Of a stretch of DNA of 48,791 nt, positions 1 through 8,411 are shown in pieces. Location of the stretch: contig JAOZRW010000013.1 in NCBI GenBank assembly GCA_029939995.1, positions 1-48,791 of the forward strand, written 5' to 3'. The stretch comes from Acidimicrobiia bacterium (GTDB lineage: Bacteria > Actinomycetota > Acidimicrobiia > Spongiisociales > UBA5794). A program made the position numbers and the translations under genes. Under the pieces are notes generated by a model, which worked only from the letters and a program-made list of their open reading frames with translations, had not been told where the DNA came from and made no database searches. Each line of letters begins with the position of its first letter. Within the stretch, counting starts at the first letter, position 1.

Positions 1-47
1 GACCTCTGCCGTGTGAAGGCAGCGCTCTCCCGCTGAGCTAAGCGCCC
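1..47 (-). tRNA. tRNA-Val (anticodon CAC), 3' part cut by the window edge
   Basis: Read on the minus strand this is the 5' part of a tRNA: acceptor strand GGGCGCT, a D arm, and the anticodon stem CTGCC/GGCAG enclosing loop TTCACAC, which gives anticodon CAC (Val, codon GTG). The T arm and 3' end lie outside the window. It is nearly identical to the complete tRNA-Val(GAC) at 10384-10455 outside the anticodon loop. Confidence 0.9.
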
Positions 48-77
48 GGGATCGGGAAGTGTAGCGCCGGTCGGGTC

Positions 78-83
78 TAGGCT
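78..83 (+). promoter_or_regulatory. -10 box TAGGCT
   Basis: TAGGCT lies 6 nt before a GTG at 90, the same geometry as the leaderless starts elsewhere in the window. It would drive the small leader ORF and the zincin gene. Confidence 0.4.
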
Positions 84-89
84 CGGAGC

Positions 90-161
90 GTGATCGTCGC
101 CGACACCTGCACCCCCCGACCGCTCTCCCCGGACATCCCGATGACGGGCGCCTGCCCGTGA
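90..161 (+). CDS. possible 23-residue leader peptide overlapping the zincin gene
   Basis: A GTG-started ORF of 23 codons follows the -10 box at 78-83 by 6 nt, so it could be translated from a leaderless mRNA. Its TGA stop (159-161) overlaps the GTG start of the next gene (158-160) as GTGA, the usual sign of translational coupling. The peptide has two cysteines and five prolines and resembles nothing I recognise. Short leaderless upstream ORFs coupled to a downstream gene are known from mycobacteria. Support is positional only; it could be chance. Confidence 0.35.
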   Translation: MIVADTCTPRPLSPDIPMTGACP

Positions 162-511
162 ACCGGAGGGAGTTCTCGGCCGTGGTGGACGAGGTACTCG
201 CCGAGCTCCCGGAGTGGGTTCTGGAGCGGATCGACAACCTCGTCATCGTCGTGGAGGATCGGCCGACGCCGGAACAGGATCCCGAAGGAACCGGCATCCT
301 CGGCATCTACGAGGGAGTGTCCCTCTCCGACCGTGGCTTCGACTACTTCGGGTACGCCCCGGACCGGATCGTCATCTTCTACCGGCCTCACCTCGAGCTC
401 GATCTCGATGATGAAGCACTCGCCGCTGAGATCCGGGTGACCGTGCTGCACGAGATCGCCCATCATCTCGGAATCGACGACGATCGCCTCCACCAACTCG
501 GCTGGGACTGA
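158..511 (+). CDS. zincin-like metallopeptidase family protein
   Basis: A 117-residue protein with the C-terminal motif HEIAHHLGIDDDRL, an HExxH zinc site (near residues 99-103) followed by the G-I-D/D-D-R-L signature of the small zincin-like family once called DUF1025 (Pfam Zincin_1). Length and the N-terminal pattern (MNRREFSAVVDEVLAELPEW) fit that family from the GTG at 158. GGAGGG at 165-170 could alternatively serve a GTG at 182, which would remove eight family-typical residues. The metal site suggests a peptidase, but no substrate is known for the family. The gene follows a possible leader ORF that overlaps its start codon. Confidence 0.85.
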   Translation: MNRREFSAVVDEVLAELPEWVLERIDNLVIVVEDRPTPEQDPEGTGILGIYEGVSLSDRGFDYFGYAPDRIVIFYRPHLELDLDDEALAAEIRVTVLHEIAHHLGIDDDRLHQLGWD

Positions 512-537
512 CCGAGAAACGCCCGGTCCTCCTGAGG

Positions 538-543
538 TACACT
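538..543 (+). promoter_or_regulatory. -10 box TACACT
   Basis: TACACT lies 25 nt before the GTG at 569, leaving room for a short leader carrying the strong AAGGAGG ribosome site at 558-564. No good -35 was found. Confidence 0.35.
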
Positions 544-568
544 CGGCACTCACGACGAAGGAGGATCC

Positions 569-856
569 GTGGACGAACTGATCGCGCAGATCACGGAAAA
601 GACGGGCGTCACGGCCGAGAAGGCCAAAGAGATGATCGGGATCACGACGGAGTGGATGAAGGACAAGCTCCCCGAGGATCTCGCGGGACAGGTCACAGCG
701 GCCCTCTCCGGTGCCGGTGAATGGGCTTCCACGGCCACGACCAAGGCGACCGAAGTCGCCGGGGGTGCCGCGGGAACGGCAGCAGGGGCGGCAGGCGGCC
801 TCTGGGACAAAGCCAAGGACACGGTCGGCGGCTTGACCGCCAAAGACGACGAGTAG
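569..856 (+). CDS. small helical protein of unknown function
   Basis: A 95-residue acidic protein, GTG start preceded by AAGGAGG. Residues 1-50 look like an amphipathic helical domain (TEKTGVTAEKAKEM, then a tryptophan and KDKLPEDL) loosely resembling DUF2267/DUF2780-like proteins. Residues 50-95 are Ala/Gly/Thr rich with a WDKAKDTVGGL tail that recalls CsbD or apolipoprotein-like stress proteins. No catalytic motif, signal peptide or membrane segment is seen. It ends 9 nt before plsB and could be co-transcribed with it. Function is not assignable from the sequence. Confidence 0.75.
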   Translation: MDELIAQITEKTGVTAEKAKEMIGITTEWMKDKLPEDLAGQVTAALSGAGEWASTATTKATEVAGGAAGTAAGAAGGLWDKAKDTVGGLTAKDDE

Positions 857-865
857 AGCCACACG

Positions 866-3226
866 ATGTCCCCGCCGTGGGATCCGCCGCTGACCGACGA
901 GCCCGAGTGGCCCGTCGGTTCGGCGGGGCCCGTCCTCCTGCTGATCGACGCCGACTCGCTGATCGAGCGCGAGCTCATCGAGGGCTGGATCAAGAGACAC
1001 CGGCCGGAAGGCGTCCGGATCGATCGCGCTGAGATCCCCGGGCGGCGGAAGCGGCGGCGGCGAAGCGACCCCCGTCTCGAGGCGCGGCTCTCGCAGGATG
1101 ACGATCCGATCATGATCCCGATCCGGGTCGTCTGGCTGGCCGACGAGCGTGACGGCCAGCGCAGGGTCCACCTCAAGGACGTCCTCATGTTCGGCGATCC
1201 ACGAGATCCCCGCATCCTGCGTCAGCGGTGGATCCGCACCTTCCGTCCGGATCGGATTCGAATCGTGGTGGCCGAACCGGCCACCAAGTCGGACCTCGAG
1301 GCACGATGGCAGGACCCGACCGGCCGGGGGCCGGCCGAGGGGACCTCGCTGAGCGAGTTCGTCGCACTCAAGGCATGGCTCGCTCTCGAGCGGGCGGAGC
1401 GGGCTCTGCGGGGAGCCCGCTACAAGGTCCCGAAGTTCCTCAGGGAAGACCTCTACTGGTCGCGCGGGTTCCAGCGGGGCGTCGCCCGGCTCGCGATCGA
1501 GGAAGACAAGCCGCTCGGACAGATGCAGCGGAAGACCGCCCGGTACCTCAAGGAGATCGCCGCCACCCACTCTCCGTACGTGATCGACATCGTGACGGGG
1601 ATCATGGCCTGGATCCTCAGCCTCGGCTACAAGCAGCTCGAGTACTCCGCCTCTGAGCTCCGCGAGCTCTACCAGATCGGCGAGACCCATCCACTCGTGT
1701 TCCTGCCGTCGCACAAGTCGAACTCGGACCACCTGGCGCTGCAGTACGTGCTCTACCAGAACGAGTTCCCCCCGAACCACACGGCGGGCGGGATCAACAT
1801 GAACTTCTTCCCCATCGGCCCGCTGCTGCGCCGCTCCGGGATCTTCTTCATCCGGCGCGAGTTCAAGAACAACGAGCCGTACAAGTTCGTGCTCCGCCAG
1901 TACATCGACTACCTCCTCGAGAAGCGGTTCCCCCTCGAGTGGTACCTCGAGGGTGGGCGCTCGCGAACGGGGAAGCTCCGGCCCCCGCGCCTGGGCATGC
2001 TCGCCTACGTCGTCGATACCTATCTCCGCGGCCTGGTCGAGGACGTCGTGTTCATCCCGGTCGCGATCAGCTACGACCAGATATCGGACATCCGGTCGTA
2101 TGCGACGGAGCAGCTCGGTGGGAAGAAGGAGCAGGAGAGCTTCGCCTGGGCGCTCCGATTCATCAGCAACCTCCACCGGCGCTACGGCTCCATCCACGTC
2201 CGCTTCGGAGAGCCCCTGTCCCTCGCCGACACGCTCCCCATGGGGACCGACCTCACGACCGAGCGGGGCCGCTACGTCATCCCGAAAATGGCGTTCGAGA
2301 TCTCGACCCGCATCAACGACGTCACCCCGATCACGCCGATCAGCCTCGTGACGTTGGCGCTTCTCAGTCGCCCCGGTCACGGCCTCACCGTTCCGGAGAC
2401 CGTCGAGGTCCTCGAGCCGTTCATCGACTACGTTCGACAGCGGGACCTCCCGACGACCTTCCCCGGTGAGCCGGTTACGGCGGCCGGCGTCGAAGTCGCT
2501 CTCGAAGAACTCGTCGGAAACAAGGTCGTCTCGCGCGTCGACGGACTCACCGACACCGTGTATGTGATCGAACCGGAGCAGGCACTCGCCGCCGCCTACT
2601 ACCGGAACACGATCATCCACTTCTTCGTCAACAGCTCGATCCTCGAAGCGGTCATCGCCGGCATGTGGAACGACGAAGCGTCCGGTATCGAAGAGTTCCT
2701 CGCTCGATCGTTCGGTTGGAGGGCTCTGCTCAAGTTCGACTTCTTCTTCGAAGGGCGAGACGGGTTCCGGGACTCCATGCTCGAAGAGCTTCTCCTGGCG
2801 TGCCCCGACGGTGTCGAACGCATCAACGCGGGGGACATCGCCGGCGTCGCCACTCATCTCATCCCGGCGACCAGCCCCGCCGTGCTCCTGCCCTTCGTCG
2901 AGGCCTATCGCATCGTTGCCGCCGTCATCGCCGCCGCGACGCCCGACGTGCCCATCGACCGCAAGACGATCCGAGCACGCGCCCTCCGTCTCGGTCGGCA
3001 GAACGCGGCGCAAGGTCTGATCAGCAGACCGGAGTCCCTGTCCACGGAGCTGTTCGAGTCGGGGATCTCCCTTGCCGCGAACGCCGGACTCCTCGAGGCA
3101 GCAGGAGCGCAGGAGCGAGCCGAGTTCCTCGCGGACATCGAGGATGCCCTCACGGATCTGCATGCGGTTCAGGACCACACCGCCCGGATCGTGACCATCG
3201 ACGACGCGCACGAAATGACTAGTTGA
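866..3226 (+). CDS. plsB: glycerol-3-phosphate 1-O-acyltransferase (PlsB family)
   Basis: A 786-residue protein with all four acyltransferase blocks: HKSNSD (catalytic HX4D, H283 and D288), GGINMNFFPIG, the FFIRR block and WYLEGGRSRTGKL. This is the membrane-associated enzyme that acylates sn-glycerol 3-phosphate at position 1, the first step of phospholipid synthesis. Length fits bacterial PlsB (about 800 residues). The N-terminal 250 residues and the helical C-terminal third are family-typical but less conserved. The ATG at 866 lies 9 nt after the preceding small gene with no clear ribosome site, so translation probably depends on the upstream gene. A possible promoter for the next gene starts at its stop codon. 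Confidence 0.92.
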   Translation: MSPPWDPPLTDEPEWPVGSAGPVLLLIDADSLIERELIEGWIKRHRPEGVRIDRAEIPGRRKRRRRSDPRLEARLSQDDDPIMIPIRVVWLADERDGQRRVHLKDVLMFGDPRDPRILRQRWIRTFRPDRIRIVVAEPATKSDLEARWQDPTGRGPAEGTSLSEFVALKAWLALERAERALRGARYKVPKFLREDLYWSRGFQRGVARLAIEEDKPLGQMQRKTARYLKEIAATHSPYVIDIVTGIMAWILSLGYKQLEYSASELRELYQIGETHPLVFLPSHKSNSDHLALQYVLYQNEFPPNHTAGGINMNFFPIGPLLRRSGIFFIRREFKNNEPYKFVLRQYIDYLLEKRFPLEWYLEGGRSRTGKLRPPRLGMLAYVVDTYLRGLVEDVVFIPVAISYDQISDIRSYATEQLGGKKEQESFAWALRFISNLHRRYGSIHVRFGEPLSLADTLPMGTDLTTERGRYVIPKMAFEISTRINDVTPITPISLVTLALLSRPGHGLTVPETVEVLEPFIDYVRQRDLPTTFPGEPVTAAGVEVALEELVGNKVVSRVDGLTDTVYVIEPEQALAAAYYRNTIIHFFVNSSILEAVIAGMWNDEASGIEEFLARSFGWRALLKFDFFFEGRDGFRDSMLEELLLACPDGVERINAGDIAGVATHLIPATSPAVLLPFVEAYRIVAAVIAAATPDVPIDRKTIRARALRLGRQNAAQGLISRPESLSTELFESGISLAANAGLLEAAGAQERAEFLADIEDALTDLHAVQDHTARIVTIDDAHEMTS

Positions 3227-3252
3227 CCACCATGCGTAGTTGGTGATACACT
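3223..3252 (+). promoter_or_regulatory. candidate sigma-70 type promoter for the DivIVA-like gene
   Basis: TTGACC (3223-3228), an 18-nt spacer and TACACT (3247-3252) form a recognisable -35/-10 pair at the end of plsB. The predicted transcript would start near 3259. Confidence 0.45.
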
Positions 3253-3309
3253 CTTTGTGGGCAGTCGGTGGATGGGGAGGCACCCGAGGACCAGATCTTG
3301 GGGTTGCTG

Positions 3310-4362
3310 ATGCGCACGAAGACGAAATACGACCGGTTCCCCGTCGTGAAGCGCGGCTACGACCCGCTAGCCGTGGAATCGCACCTCGAAGAGCTCGCAG
3401 CGGAGATGGACCAGACCCTCGATGAGGCGGCGGCTCAGATCGCCGCTCTCGAAGGATCCCTCGAACAGGCCCGGAGCCACGAAGAAGCCGTCCACCTGAC
3501 GATCCTCGCAGCCACACAGACCAAACAGGACATGCTCGAAGTCGCCGAGCGCCAGGCGGAGGAGCTCAAGGCGGAGGCCCGCCAGAAGAGCGACCAGATG
3601 ATGACCTACGCGAGGATGCAAGCGTTCCAGGTCGTAACCGAAGCCCGCACCGAAGCCGAGGCGATCGTCGCCGAGGCACGTGCCGAGGCTGCTTCGCTCG
3701 CCCGTGCGGAAGCCGCGACCGTCGCGTCGAACGATGGACCGTCGGAGCGTGAAGCGGCCCTGCAACAGCGGATCGATGAGATGCAGGCCGTCATCGAGGC
3801 CATGGAAACCGAGATCATCAACAGTTACGCCGCAGCCATGACGCGTAAGGAGCCTGCAGACACCTCAGCCGAGGAAGAAGCGGAAGACGACCTCGCCGAG
3901 ACACCGGACGCCTCAGACCCCGTCACCGACGTCGAAGTGACCGCAGCGGCCGACGAGACGACCGTCGACGAAGAAGACGACCCCGAAGATATCCAACCGA
4001 TCACGATCGACGAGCTGGCCGAAGAGCATCTCGAGATCATCGTGACCGACACCGCTCCGGTGACCGTTGACACCGAATCGGCCGCCGACTCCACCGATGT
4101 ACCGGAAACGGTCGAAGTCGAGATGGTCGCAACGGAGACGGAAACGGTCGAAGCCTCCACCGGCGACGGCGCGTCCGTCGACCAGGCATCCGGGATACGT
4201 CGTTCGTTCTACTCGCGGCGCTCGGCCAAGCTCCCCCGCATCGGCGTCGAGGCCGGCCGCGGGGCGATGGCCGCGGCAGCGGGTCTCCGGCCCAACCTCT
4301 CGGGACGTGACGACGAGGAGGAGGCGGAACCGGCACCGTCTCCGGAGTACGAAGCAGTTTGA
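3310..4362 (+). CDS. DivIVA-domain coiled-coil protein
   Basis: About 350 residues. The N-terminus (FPVVKRGYDPLAVESHLEEL) matches the DivIVA membrane-binding motif with its conserved GYDP. A long Ala/Glu-rich coiled coil (about 30-170) follows, then a very acidic Asp/Glu/Thr/Val stretch (about 185-290) and a short basic tail with RRSFYSRRSAK. DivIVA proteins bind curved membrane and organise septa or growing poles in actinobacteria. Start is uncertain: GTG at 3268, TTG at 3298 (GAGGA 7 nt upstream), or ATG at 3310, which directly begins the DivIVA motif. A 17-codon ORF from GTG 3257 ends by overlapping this ATG (TGATG). It follows plsB on the same strand but has its own likely promoter. Confidence 0.8.
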   Translation: MRTKTKYDRFPVVKRGYDPLAVESHLEELAAEMDQTLDEAAAQIAALEGSLEQARSHEEAVHLTILAATQTKQDMLEVAERQAEELKAEARQKSDQMMTYARMQAFQVVTEARTEAEAIVAEARAEAASLARAEAATVASNDGPSEREAALQQRIDEMQAVIEAMETEIINSYAAAMTRKEPADTSAEEEAEDDLAETPDASDPVTDVEVTAAADETTVDEEDDPEDIQPITIDELAEEHLEIIVTDTAPVTVDTESAADSTDVPETVEVEMVATETETVEASTGDGASVDQASGIRRSFYSRRSAKLPRIGVEAGRGAMAAAAGLRPNLSGRDDEEEAEPAPSPEYEAV

Positions 4363-4487
4363 CAGACTTGGCGAGGGCGGTTCCGACGCTCGGCTGCCCG
4401 CCCGTGTCGATGCCCCACCGGCACCGTCCTCGCCACCACTCCCCTCTCCGGCCCTGACCGGATGAGGCGTCCGCCGGGTGTCACCCG

Positions 4488-5102
4488 TTAGAAGTACGGG
4501 TTGACGCCCATCGAATGGTCGGTGGCGTCGACGACCTCGGTGATCTCGGGGATCAATTCGAGGATCGCCTTCTCGATGCCGTCTTGCAGCGTCACCGCCG
4601 CGAGCCCGCATCCCTGGCAACCTCCGCCCAGTTCCAGGATCGCTTTGGATCCGTCGATCGCCACCAGATTCGCGATCCCGCCGTGGGCGGCGATCGCCGG
4701 GTTGATCTGCTCGGCCAGGAGTTGCCGGACCTTCTCCTCCGGGGTTCCCGAGAGCTCGATCTCCCCTCCGAGTCCGAGGCCCGGGCTCGGCGTGTTCGGG
4801 TTCCTGATGACGAGTCCAACCGACGGCCCGGCCGTCGACAGGTCGAGCACGGCACCGCGAAGGTCTTCGACGGAGCCGGCGGCGATCGAGACGGGGAGAT
4901 CCCCGTGCTCCTCGATGTGGTCGACGGGCGAGAGATCCTCACCTCTGACGAACGCCGTCTCGTAGACGTACCCGTTCGCACCGACGCCGCTGATTCTCAA
5001 CGCGAGGTAGAGATCATCGATCGACTCCGCCGCTCGGAGTTCGAGGATCTTTTCGAGCGCTTCCGTCGTGATGTCGACGACGGGTGTTTCGATGTCAGTC
5101 AT
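4488..5102 (-). CDS. nfuA: NfuA-type Fe-S cluster scaffold/carrier protein
   Basis: A 204-residue two-domain protein. Residues 1-110 are an A-type (HesB/IscA-like) domain without its cysteines. Residues 120-200 are a Nfu domain with the cluster-binding CxxC in GGGCQGCG (C162, C165). Such proteins hold a [4Fe-4S] cluster between two subunits and hand it to apo-enzymes; MiaB and RimO, both in this window, are the kind of [4Fe-4S] client served. The ATG at 5102 is chosen because upstream codons lack family similarity and a -10-like box lies 10 nt before it. It is convergent with the DivIVA-like gene across a 125-bp gap with no clear terminator. Confidence 0.88.
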   Translation of the reverse strand: MTDIETPVVDITTEALEKILELRAAESIDDLYLALRISGVGANGYVYETAFVRGEDLSPVDHIEEHGDLPVSIAAGSVEDLRGAVLDLSTAGPSVGLVIRNPNTPSPGLGLGGEIELSGTPEEKVRQLLAEQINPAIAAHGGIANLVAIDGSKAILELGGGCQGCGLAAVTLQDGIEKAILELIPEITEVVDATDHSMGVNPYF

Positions 5103-5112
5103 GTGGCCGCGG

Positions 5113-5118
5113 ATGCTA
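5113..5118 (-). promoter_or_regulatory. -10 box TAGCAT of nfuA
   Basis: On the minus strand TAGCAT lies 10 nt before the nfuA ATG, suggesting a very short or absent leader and expression independent of the upstream AMP-binding gene. Confidence 0.4.
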
Positions 5119-5133
5119 CCGCCGCGTTCCCGG

Positions 5134-6846
5134 CTAGCGATACAGGTCTTCGACCAGTTCGGAGTACCGCTCGAGTACGACGGACCGGTGCACCGTTCCG
5201 TCCGCAGAACGCTCGTCGTCCTCGACGGAGAGAGGCCGTGGAAGCAGCCCGATCTTGCGGATCTGCTCGGATCTCGCGTAGTTCCCATTCACCGCTTTGA
5301 CGGCCGACTCGGCGACGGCGCGGGCATCCGCCGGGTTTCCCGCGGCTGCAGCATCATCGACCGCGACGAGCACCCCGAGTTGGTCGTGGCCGTCTCCGAC
5401 GACGATCGCATCGGTGATCCCCGGCATCGCCCGAAGGGAGGCCTCGACCGCCCGCGCACAGACGTTCTTGCCACCGGTGGTGATCACGATGTCCTTCTTC
5501 CTGCCGCTGATGGTCAGGAATCCGTCGATGCCGACGGTTCCGAGATCCCCAGTGTGCAGCCAACCCTCCCGCAGTGCCATCCGGGTTGCAGCGGGGTCGT
5601 CGAGGTAGCCGGAGAAGACGCTCCTCCCCCCGATGAGGATCTCGCCGTCGTCGGCGAGTTCGATCTGGACTCCCGGCATCGGCAGGCCGACGGTTCCGAA
5701 TCGCGTGTCGCCCTCCCTCGTGACCGCCGACGGTCCGGTGGCTTCCGAGAGCCCGTAGACCTCGCGGATGGGGAGGTCGATCCCGGAGAAGTATTCGAGC
5801 ATCGCCGTGTCCGCCGACGCCGCTCCGCTGAACGCCACCTTGAGGTTCGCGAATCCCATCGCGTGCTTGACCCGGTCCGTGAACAACCGCCGCGCGAGCG
5901 CCATCTTCGCCCGGGCGTAGATCGATCGGCGCCGACCGGCGTTCCGTGCGGCGATGTCGCGTCGCGACGTCTCCATGGCTTCGTCGGCGATCCTCCGATC
6001 GATCCCTTCGAGTGCGTCGAGCTTCTTCCGGAGTGCCCGTTCGAACCCGTTCCACACGAGGGGGACACCGAAGAAGATCGACGGTTGGATCTCCGGGAGG
6101 TCGACCCGGATGCGCCCGATCGATTGGGCGAACGCGACCCGATACCCGACCTGAGCCGGAGCGAGGATGGTGAAGATCTGCTCGGCGATGTGGCTCAGCG
6201 GCAGATACGAGAGCGCGCTGTCCGACGGCTCGATCTCGAACAGATCGACCGATGATTGGGAGGTGAACACGAGGTTGTCGTGGGTCAGCACGACGCCGAC
6301 CGCCGCTCCGTGCCCGGCCGCGGTGAAGATGATCGTCGCAGGATCCCCCGGTTGGAGCGCGGCGAGCCGCTCGTCGATGCGATCTCGTGCGACGTGCTCC
6401 CCCCGGGCGGCGAATTCGTTCCATGACATCACACCGTCGGGAGCGTCCTCCACGCACACGATCATGTCGAGATGCTCGTGGGCGGACGGGTCGATCTTCG
6501 CGGCATGACTCGACGTTTGTGCGAGGACGATCCGCGACCGGGTTCGTTCGAGGATGTCGGCGACTCCGTCGGCGGGGGTCGAGAAGTAGATGCCGACGGG
6601 CACGGCGCCGACGGCCATCGCCGCCACGTCGAAGATCACCCACTCCGGCGTGTTGTAGGAGTAGATCGCAACGCGGTCGCCCGGTTCGATCCCTGCGTCG
6701 ATCATCGCTGCTGCGATGCGCGTGACTTGAGCGGCGTACTCGTTCCACGTGGTCGTTCGCCACGAACCGTCGATCCGGGCGACGAACGCCGCTTCATCAC
6801 CGAACCGGTTCGCGTTCGCCAGCACCAGGTGTGGGATTGTCTTCAC
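5134..6846 (-). CDS. AMP-binding (long-chain acyl-CoA synthetase-like) protein, probable pseudoenzyme
   Basis: A 570-residue homologue of long-chain fatty acyl-CoA synthetases. Fold motifs are kept: LSYLPLSHIAEQ, YGLSEATGP, LHTGDLG and SGRKKDIVITTGGKNV. Two catalytic sites are not. The phosphate loop, normally TSGTTGxPKG, reads TAAGHGAAVG (about residues 175-184), losing the Ser/Thr residues and the lysine. The C-terminal A10 lysine (normally TPTxKxRR) is Thr at about residue 551 within SADGTVHRS. Both changes were checked in the nucleotides and the frame is intact. It may have lost adenylation and kept lipid binding or a regulatory role. GTG start at 6846, preceded by GGAGGG; divergent from malQ. 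Confidence 0.85.
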   Translation of the reverse strand: MKTIPHLVLANANRFGDEAAFVARIDGSWRTTTWNEYAAQVTRIAAAMIDAGIEPGDRVAIYSYNTPEWVIFDVAAMAVGAVPVGIYFSTPADGVADILERTRSRIVLAQTSSHAAKIDPSAHEHLDMIVCVEDAPDGVMSWNEFAARGEHVARDRIDERLAALQPGDPATIIFTAAGHGAAVGVVLTHDNLVFTSQSSVDLFEIEPSDSALSYLPLSHIAEQIFTILAPAQVGYRVAFAQSIGRIRVDLPEIQPSIFFGVPLVWNGFERALRKKLDALEGIDRRIADEAMETSRRDIAARNAGRRRSIYARAKMALARRLFTDRVKHAMGFANLKVAFSGAASADTAMLEYFSGIDLPIREVYGLSEATGPSAVTREGDTRFGTVGLPMPGVQIELADDGEILIGGRSVFSGYLDDPAATRMALREGWLHTGDLGTVGIDGFLTISGRKKDIVITTGGKNVCARAVEASLRAMPGITDAIVVGDGHDQLGVLVAVDDAAAAGNPADARAVAESAVKAVNGNYARSEQIRKIGLLPRPLSVEDDERSADGTVHRSVVLERYSELVEDLYR

Positions 6847-6896
6847 GGGCCCTCCACGAATCGCACTCCACCGACCTTCGGTACACAATGGGGGCC

Positions 6897-8411
6897 ATGC
6901 GAGGACTCCGTGACAGCGACCGATCGGCAGGCGTCATCCTACATCCAACGTCGCTCCCCGGCCCCTACGGGATCGGCGATCTCGGTCGGGAAGCGTACCG
7001 CTGGGTCGATCTGCTGGCCGACAGCGGCACTTCGCTCTGGCAGATCCTGCCTCTCGGACCGACCGGCTACGGCGATTCGCCGTATCAGTGCTTCTCGGCG
7101 TTCGCCGGCAACGTAAACCTGATCTCTCCGGATCTCCTCGTCGATGATGGGCTCCTCCCGGGCATCGACGGTCCCGGGCTGCCCGCCGATCACGTCGACT
7201 ACGGGACGGTCATCCCCTGGAAGCGGACGCTCCTCGCCGAGGCGCACCGCCGATTCATCGCCGGCGAGGGCGACCCGGCGATCCGCGACTCCTTCGAACG
7301 CTTCCGGGTCGAGCAAGTCTGGCTCGACGACTACGCCTTGTTCATGGCGGTCAAGGCGGCGTTCGGAGGCGGGACGTGGCAGGACTGGCCCGACGAGTTC
7401 CGTCTGCGCGAGACCGGCACGCTGGCGACCTTCCGGCAAGAGCACGCCGACGACCTGGAAAGGATCCGCTTCTCGCAGTTCCTCATCTTCCGCCAGTGGG
7501 GGTCGCTGCACGATCACGCGGCGCAAGCCGGTGTTCGCGTCATCGGCGACCTCCCGATCTTCGTCGCCGGAGACTCGGCCGACGTGTGGGCGTCGCCCGA
7601 GCGGTTCCTCCTCGACGCGAAGCGCCATCCGCTCGTCGTCGCCGGTGTGCCCCCGGACTACTTCTCGTCGACCGGCCAACTGTGGGGCAACCCCCTCTAC
7701 GACTGGGATCATCACGCCGAGACGGGCTTCATGTGGTGGGCCGATCGGCTCCGCTCCGCGTTCGAGTTGGCCGACATCGTGCGGATCGACCACTTCCGGG
7801 CGTTCGCCGACTACTGGGCGATCCCGGCCGATGCCGACACCGCGATCGAAGGCGAGTGGCGCGACGGGCCCGGGATGGCGATCTTCGATGCGCTTCGGGA
7901 GCGGCTCGGGGATCTGCCCATCATCGCTGAGGACCTCGGCGACCTCTCCGACAAGGTCCCGGCCCTCCTCGAACAGACCGGCTTCCCGGGGATGCGGGTC
8001 CTCACGTTCGGATTCTCGACCGACGAGTCGGACCCGTTCCTCCCCCACAACTACCCGGTCCGGACCGTCGCCTACACGGGCACGCACGACAACGACACGA
8101 CCCTCGGCTGGTGGAACTCGGCCCCGGCCGGCGAGCGGGAGTTCGCTCGACGGTACCTGTCCCTCGACCCGGCAGATCCGGTCGGCGGCTTCCTCGACGC
8201 GCTCTGGGACTCCCGGGCGATGTTCGCGATCGCCCCCGTGCAGGATCTGCTCCGCCTCGGTTCCTCCGCGAGGATGAACACCCCGGGAACGACCGATGGC
8301 AACTGGCGGTGGAGGCTTCTTCCGGATCAGCTCGTCGATGATCGGATCGCCGCGCAGTTGCGGGATCTCAACGATCGCTACGGCCGCGTGTCGGGAAGCC
8401 ACGTCTCGTGA
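6897..8411 (+). CDS. malQ: 4-alpha-glucanotransferase (amylomaltase)
   Basis: A 504-residue GH77 enzyme that transfers alpha-1,4-glucan segments between maltodextrins. It opens with GVILHPTSLPGPYGIGDLG, the GH77 N-terminal signature. It has the nucleophile in IVRIDHFRAF (D298), the acid/base in IIAEDLG (E345) and the third acid in GTHDNDTT. Length is normal for the short bacterial form. ATG at 6888 is an alternative start, adding three residues. The gene is divergent from the acyl-CoA synthetase homologue across about 50 bp. Its last 34 bp overlap the 3' end of the convergent gene at 8378-8773, so neither can have a classical terminator between them. Confidence 0.93.
   Translation: MRGLRDSDRSAGVILHPTSLPGPYGIGDLGREAYRWVDLLADSGTSLWQILPLGPTGYGDSPYQCFSAFAGNVNLISPDLLVDDGLLPGIDGPGLPADHVDYGTVIPWKRTLLAEAHRRFIAGEGDPAIRDSFERFRVEQVWLDDYALFMAVKAAFGGGTWQDWPDEFRLRETGTLATFRQEHADDLERIRFSQFLIFRQWGSLHDHAAQAGVRVIGDLPIFVAGDSADVWASPERFLLDAKRHPLVVAGVPPDYFSSTGQLWGNPLYDWDHHAETGFMWWADRLRSAFELADIVRIDHFRAFADYWAIPADADTAIEGEWRDGPGMAIFDALRERLGDLPIIAEDLGDLSDKVPALLEQTGFPGMRVLTFGFSTDESDPFLPHNYPVRTVAYTGTHDNDTTLGWWNSAPAGEREFARRYLSLDPADPVGGFLDALWDSRAMFAIAPVQDLLRLGSSARMNTPGTTDGNWRWRLLPDQLVDDRIAAQLRDLNDRYGRVSGSHVS

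Noticed and set aside
77-3517. A 1146-codon open frame on the minus strand opposite plsB and the DivIVA-like gene
   Set aside because: Low-complexity Arg/Gly/Asp/Val composition typical of antisense frames in GC-rich DNA; the plus-strand genes are well supported by conserved motifs.
4363-4487. Terminator between the converging DivIVA-like and nfuA genes
   Set aside because: Only short, imperfect inverted repeats (such as CCGG-CCTGA-CCGG) and no T tract.
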